NCBI GenBank assembly: GCA_039636775.1
Contig: CP143429.1
Span: forward strand, 434,001 to 498,000
Source of the DNA: Micrococcaceae bacterium Sec5.8
GTDB taxonomy: Bacteria > Actinomycetota > Actinomycetes > Actinomycetales > Micrococcaceae
DNA length: 64,000 bases
Direction of reading: 5' to 3'
Under the pieces are notes generated by a model. It had not been told where the DNA came from and ran no database searches. It saw only the letters and a program-made list of their open reading frames with translations. This document shows, in pieces, positions 60,568 through 64,000 of this stretch. Position 1 is the stretch's first letter. Each line of letters opens with the position of its first letter. The translations under genes were made by a program, and so were the position numbers.

Positions 60568-62615
60568 ACGGCGATCTCCGGCTTCAGGGACTTGAGGGTC
60601 CAGAACTTGTGTTTCCGGACGGCGAGGGTTGACATGGCTGTGCCCAGCAAGGTGTAGCCAAGCAAACCCAGCACGGTGGGCAGGATGACGGCGAGGTCGG
60701 CTCCGTAGATCAGGTGCCGCATGCCGTTGACCACGTATCCCATCGGAAGGATCTGGTGCACCACGTGCAGCGGCTCCGGCGTGGTCTGCCAGGGGAAGGT
60801 GCCGCCGGAGGAGACCAGCTGCAGCACCAGCAGGATGAGCACCACGAGTTTGCCGGGTGTACCAAGCAGTGCCACGACGCCCTGAATGATCGCGCTGAAC
60901 GCCATCGCAGCGGCCAGCATCAGGAACCACATGAGCCAGGGGTGGGCAGGGTTCAGGCCCAGTCCCACATCGACCACCAGGGTGAGCAGGCTTGCCTGGA
61001 CGGCCGAGACGGCCAGGAAGGGAAGCCAGCCGCCGACGGCGATTTTCCACGCCGGGGCGTTCGAGGCCAGGGCCCGCTGGGTGACGGGCCGCATCGCCTG
61101 GACCAGCATGAAGATGCCGATCCACAGGGCCAGGGTGAGGAAGAACGGAGCCAGGCCCGCGCCGTAGGAGCCGGCCTTGGCTTGCGAGACGTTGCTGACG
61201 GCGACCGGATCGGCGATCACCTTGGCGATGCTGTTCTTCTGGGTGTCATCGGGGTTGGGGACCTGGCCGGCGCCCTTGGCGAGCTCGGTTGCCAGCGTTC
61301 CGGCGCCGTCGGCGGCTGTTGCCGCGCCGCTCTCCAGCTGGGCCGCGCCGTCGTCGAGCTTCTGCGCGCCGGCGGAGAGTTTCCCGGCGCCCTCGAGGGC
61401 GCTCTGCTGCCCGGCGGCGAGAGTGGCGGCCCCGGCGGCCAGCTGGTCCGCGCCGGTGGAGGCCTGGGCGATGGCAGTGGTGAGGGCGGGGGTGGCTTTA
61501 GCAAGTTTGGCAGCTCCGGCACTGACGGCGGCGGAACCGTCGGCCAGCTGCTGGATCTGGCCCGCCGCGGTCTTCAACGCAGCGGCGGGACCCGCGGCGG
61601 CCGCGGGCGAGGCAGCAGTTGCATCGAAGTCCGCGAGGATCGCCTCCGCCTGGACCGGGGTGATGGTCCCGGCGGCGACGAGCCGGTTGTTGGAGGCGAC
61701 CACCAGGCCGCGCCGTGCCTGGGCAGCGGCCTGTTCGGCCGCGGTGAGCTGGCCGGCGAGGGCCTGCACCTTGGTGTTGAGCGCGGCGTTGCCTGCCGCG
61801 ACTTGCGCTGCGCCGTCCGCGAGCGTCTTCGAATCAGCCGGCAGGGTGGCGGTTTTGTTCTCAAGCTGGGTCAGGCCGCCCCCGAGTTTGCTGGCTCCCG
61901 CACTGAGGGAGGTGGCACCGTCCCGGAGCTTGAGCTGGCCGTTGTAGAGATCGGCGGTGCCGTTCCTGAGTTCGCCGGTGCCCTGGTGAAGGGTGACGGT
62001 CCCGTCGTGGAGGCTCCCGACGCCGTCGGCGAGCTCCCTGGCTCCGTCGGAGGCTTTGAGCATCTGGGAGTGGATGGTTCCGAATCCGGTAAGGAGCTGG
62101 TTGGCGGTTTCCTCACCCACCTCGGTGGCCACGGTGGCGTGCACGGCGGTGGTGAGTTTGTCCACAATGGTGCTCAGCAGGTAGTTGTTCGCGTCATTGG
62201 TGGTGACATTGAGCATGGCCTGGTTGGCGGCGTCGAAGCTGCCGGGGGAGACGAGGTTTGCCGAGAAGTCCTGGGGGATCTTCAACGCGAACGCGTACTT
62301 GCCCGTGCTCACTCCCTCGTCCGCTTCTGCGGTGTCAGTAACTGTCTGCCAGTTGAAGGTGTGTGCGTCCACGAGGCTGTCGGCGACTTTCCGTCCGGCT
62401 TCGAGCCGGGTGCCGTCGGCGGATGTGGCGCCTGTGTCCTCCACCACCAGGGCCGCGTCGATCTGGTTCAGCTTTCCGTAAGGATCCCAGTTGGCGTACA
62501 GGTACACGGCGCCATAGAGCAGGGGGACCATGGTCAGCGCCAGAATGGTGAGCTTGGGCAGCAGGCCGCCGGTCATGCGTTTGAGTTCAGAGCGGGCAAG
62601 CCGCAGCACAGTCAC
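60564..62615 (-). CDS. YhgE/Pip-domain membrane protein (ABC-2-like, phage-infection-protein type)
   Basis: 683 residues. N-terminal helix (LPKLTILALTMVPLLYGAVYLYANWDPYG), an extracytoplasmic domain with many 7-residue-type repeats (DGARELADGVGSL, NGQLKLRDGATSLSAGASKLGGGL, DGAAQLESG), and five C-terminal helices ending with YGADLAVILPTVLGLLGYTLLGTAM. These belong to an ABC-2-like family; the Bacillus YhgE relative supports phage infection and other members export. The upstream gene encodes an ATPase-like partner; they overlap by 4 bp. Confidence 0.92.
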   Translation of the reverse strand: MTVLRLARSELKRMTGGLLPKLTILALTMVPLLYGAVYLYANWDPYGKLNQIDAALVVEDTGATSADGTRLEAGRKVADSLVDAHTFNWQTVTDTAEADEGVSTGKYAFALKIPQDFSANLVSPGSFDAANQAMLNVTTNDANNYLLSTIVDKLTTAVHATVATEVGEETANQLLTGFGTIHSQMLKASDGARELADGVGSLHDGTVTLHQGTGELRNGTADLYNGQLKLRDGATSLSAGASKLGGGLTQLENKTATLPADSKTLADGAAQVAAGNAALNTKVQALAGQLTAAEQAAAQARRGLVVASNNRLVAAGTITPVQAEAILADFDATAASPAAAAGPAAALKTAAGQIQQLADGSAAVSAGAAKLAKATPALTTAIAQASTGADQLAAGAATLAAGQQSALEGAGKLSAGAQKLDDGAAQLESGAATAADGAGTLATELAKGAGQVPNPDDTQKNSIAKVIADPVAVSNVSQAKAGSYGAGLAPFFLTLALWIGIFMLVQAMRPVTQRALASNAPAWKIAVGGWLPFLAVSAVQASLLTLVVDVGLGLNPAHPWLMWFLMLAAAMAFSAIIQGVVALLGTPGKLVVLILLVLQLVSSGGTFPWQTTPEPLHVVHQILPMGYVVNGMRHLIYGADLAVILPTVLGLLGYTLLGTAMSTLAVRKHKFWTLKSLKPEIAV

Positions 62616-63343
62616 TTTGTGTCCTCAGTTTCGGAGGTGGTGGGAGCTTCGAGGGGTTCGGGTTCGGGTTCGGGTTCGGGTTCGGATCCGGGGGCGGTGT
62701 CGGCGGGAGCGGCCGCGTTGCCGATTTCTGCTGCCGGTCCGGTCCAGCCGTCGGGGAGATGCAGAACGGTGGCGACGACGGCGAGCGGGCGCCCGGCGTC
62801 GTACGCCAGTTCCTGGAGCCGCGGCAACCAGTCGTTGGGATCGCCGTGGCGGTCCGGGGAATCCACCACGAGCAAGTCCGTGTTGGGGTTCGCGAGGGCG
62901 AGGGCGGTGAGCAGTTCTATCCGGCGGGCCGCCGGAAGCTGCTCGGTCCAGAGGTCCGCGATGTCCTCGAACCGGTTGATCTTGAGCCACGGCTTGCTGA
63001 GCAGTGACCCCCGGTAGCGGCGCGGGACCAGGGCAAGGTCTTCAGTGACGAGGTCACGGACGCTGAGGTGTTGCTCGGGTTCGTTCACCCCGGGGGAGTC
63101 GACGACGGCGCTCGCCTGCCGCAGCGTCTTGATTTTGGTGCTTCCGTTCCACCGGGTGCCGTCCCACTCGAAGTGACCGCCGGCGGGTTTGAACCGTCCG
63201 CTGAGAGCCAGCGCCAGTGTGGTGCGCTGGTCCTGGCGCTTGCCGGTGACGAGCAGGAGTTCCCCGCGCCGGACCTGAAGGGAGGTGGCCGGCAGGAGTT
63301 CATCGCGTCTGCCGTCCACGGAGAGCTGTTGCACGCGGAGCAC
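62612..63343 (-). CDS. ABC-ATPase-like protein with degenerate Walker A
   Basis: 243 residues, layout of an ABC ATP-binding subunit: VQQLSVDGRRDELLPATSLQVRRGELLLVTG, then KRQDQRTTLALALSGRFKPAGG, LLTALALANPNTDLLVVDSPDRHGDP and AGRPLAVVATVL. The P-loop lacks GxxGxGKS/T and the LSGGQ signature is not visible; Walker B is LLVVDSPD rather than LLLDEP. The tail has a repeated Glu-Pro stretch encoded by five hexanucleotides. It may be a regulatory rather than hydrolytic subunit. First gene of the operon. Confidence 0.75.
   Translation of the reverse strand: MLRVQQLSVDGRRDELLPATSLQVRRGELLLVTGKRQDQRTTLALALSGRFKPAGGHFEWDGTRWNGSTKIKTLRQASAVVDSPGVNEPEQHLSVRDLVTEDLALVPRRYRGSLLSKPWLKINRFEDIADLWTEQLPAARRIELLTALALANPNTDLLVVDSPDRHGDPNDWLPRLQELAYDAGRPLAVVATVLHLPDGWTGPAAEIGNAAAPADTAPGSEPEPEPEPEPLEAPTTSETEDTK
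62654..62683. repeat. Hexanucleotide repeat (GGGTTC)5 encoding Glu-Pro repeats
   Basis: Five exact tandem GGGTTC units encode the EPEPEPEPEP stretch of the ATPase-like protein. In-frame unit loss or gain would change tail length only. Confidence 0.85.
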
Positions 63344-63383
63344 GGGAAGCCTTTCGCAGATGAATGTCTACGACTAGGCTAAC

Positions 63384-63403
63384 TGAACTGACTGGTCAGT
63401 TCA
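63384..63403. promoter_or_regulatory. TetR-type operator of the YhgE/Pip operon
   Basis: TGAACTGACTGGTCAGTTCA is an inverted repeat with perfect 9-bp arms and a 2-bp centre, 41 bp upstream of the first gene of the operon that ends in tetR. Symmetry and length are typical for a TetR dimer site. Confidence 0.85.
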
Positions 63404-63436
63404 AATAGAAGCCGGCGGTGTCGCTGCGGCCGGAGT

Positions 63437-64000
63437 TCAGAGCCCGTATTCCTCAAGGAGCCGCAGCCAGACTTCACTGATGGTCGGGTAGGCCGGCACG
63501 GCGTGCCATAACCGGTCAAGCGGGACCTCTCCGACGACGGCAATGGTTGCGGCGTGCAAAAGTTCGGCCACATCCGGGCCGGCAAAGGTGGCGCCCAGCA
63601 GGACCTTCCGGTCCTCGTCAACCACCAGTTGCGCCCACCCCTCGTACCGTTCGGCGTGCAGCGAGGATCCGGCCACCTGGATGGGCAGCTCCACGGAGGA
63701 CACCTTGTAGCCATCCTTTTCCGCCTGCTGCACCGTCCGGCCCACGTTCGCCAGTTCCGGATCCGTGAACACGACGCTGGGCACCGCGTGGTCATCAGCT
63801 GTCCGGGCATACCGGCTCCACGGTGCCGCCGTCGCGCCCAGTTCGCCCTTGGCCCGGGCGGTGATCGCATCTCCAGTGGTGCGGGCCTCGTACTTGCCCT
63901 GATGGGTCAGCATGACTTTCCCGGCGGCGTCGCCGGCAGCGTACAGCCACGGGTCGGCGTCGTTCCCGGGAACCTCCGCCACCAGGCCGGTGGCGTCCGT
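63437..64000 (-). CDS. Pyridine nucleotide-disulfide oxidoreductase, 5' part outside window
   Basis: The minus-strand frame enters from the right edge already coding (LVAEVPGNDADPWLYAAGD) and ends at 63437. It shows the FAD-binding GDA motif (WLYAAGDAAGKVMLTHQG) and the C-terminal dimerisation domain ending HAVPAYPTISEVWLRLLEEY, where the His...Glu pair forms the usual active-site base of the mercuric-reductase/lipoamide-dehydrogenase family. The redox-active CxxxxC is beyond the window. Confidence 0.9.
   Translation of the reverse strand, partial: TDATGLVAEVPGNDADPWLYAAGDAAGKVMLTHQGKYEARTTGDAITARAKGELGATAAPWSRYARTADDHAVPSVVFTDPELANVGRTVQQAEKDGYKVSSVELPIQVAGSSLHAERYEGWAQLVVDEDRKVLLGATFAGPDVAELLHAATIAVVGEVPLDRLWHAVPAYPTISEVWLRLLEEYGL

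Noticed and set aside
60714..63017. 767-residue plus-strand frame
   Set aside because: Antisense shadow of the YhgE/Pip and ATPase-like genes; Gly-rich repeats mirror their heptads.

Overview
The window is high-GC actinobacterial chromosome. Gene content and style (Lhr-Nei2 pair, DUF4193, YczR/YczE, DtxR/IdeR-type iron box, c-di-AMP riboswitch before a secreted transglycosylase, GTG/TTG starts) point to the Micrococcaceae, most likely Arthrobacter or Pseudarthrobacter. This is a judgement from recognised families, not from a search.

Region by region. 1-5 kb: a partial hypothetical gene at the left edge, a NUDIX-like DUF4916 protein, a VOC protein, a YdeI-like protein and a glycogen-debranching-like enzyme. 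4.7-8.7 kb: an iron(III) ABC importer (fbpABC type) on the minus strand behind a DtxR/IdeR-like box. 8.7-15.6 kb: GH76 glycosidase, an SDR/acyl-CoA dehydrogenase pair, a TetR regulator with DUF1684 divergent from an F420/NADP-reductase-like gene with three operator-like palindromes between them, and a DUF2231-Rieske fusion. 15.7-24 kb: PEP carboxylase, DedA protein, pseudouridine synthase, the divergent yczR/yczE pair and Nei2 glycosylase. 24-29 kb: the very large helicase Lhr, overlapping nei2. 29-36.6 kb: DUF4232 lipoprotein, YcnI, a His-rich membrane protein, PEP synthase and its regulatory kinase/phosphorylase, and small conserved proteins.

From about 36.6 to 48.57 kb the sequence turns accessory: lower GC by eye, orphan genes, fragments, and two identical inverted copies of a 1,555-bp IS3-family element. 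Each copy has its own 3-bp target duplication. They bracket a 2.6-kb segment with a DUF2975/Xre-HTH pair, its AT-rich palindromic operator, a DUF4193 protein and two tiny membrane proteins. Outside the IS copies lie an intact DUF1023-type alpha/beta hydrolase overlapping a lipoprotein gene and, on the far side, a 5'-truncated hydrolase overlapping a second lipoprotein gene. The truncated copy abuts the terminator of a tRNA-Ser(CGA). The layout suggests a tRNA-anchored island carrying two hydrolase-lipoprotein modules, possibly effector and immunity pairs.

From 48.8 kb core-type genes resume: a dehydrogenase with a 6-carboxytetrahydropterin-synthase-like protein, tadA, PAP2 phosphatase, upp, a VOC protein, a transglycosylase-like protein behind a clear ydaO-type (c-di-AMP) riboswitch, a two-component system, an orphan winged-helix protein, SixA, and a TetR-controlled YhgE/Pip operon whose ATPase-like partner has a degenerate Walker A. 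The window ends inside a pyridine nucleotide-disulfide oxidoreductase gene.
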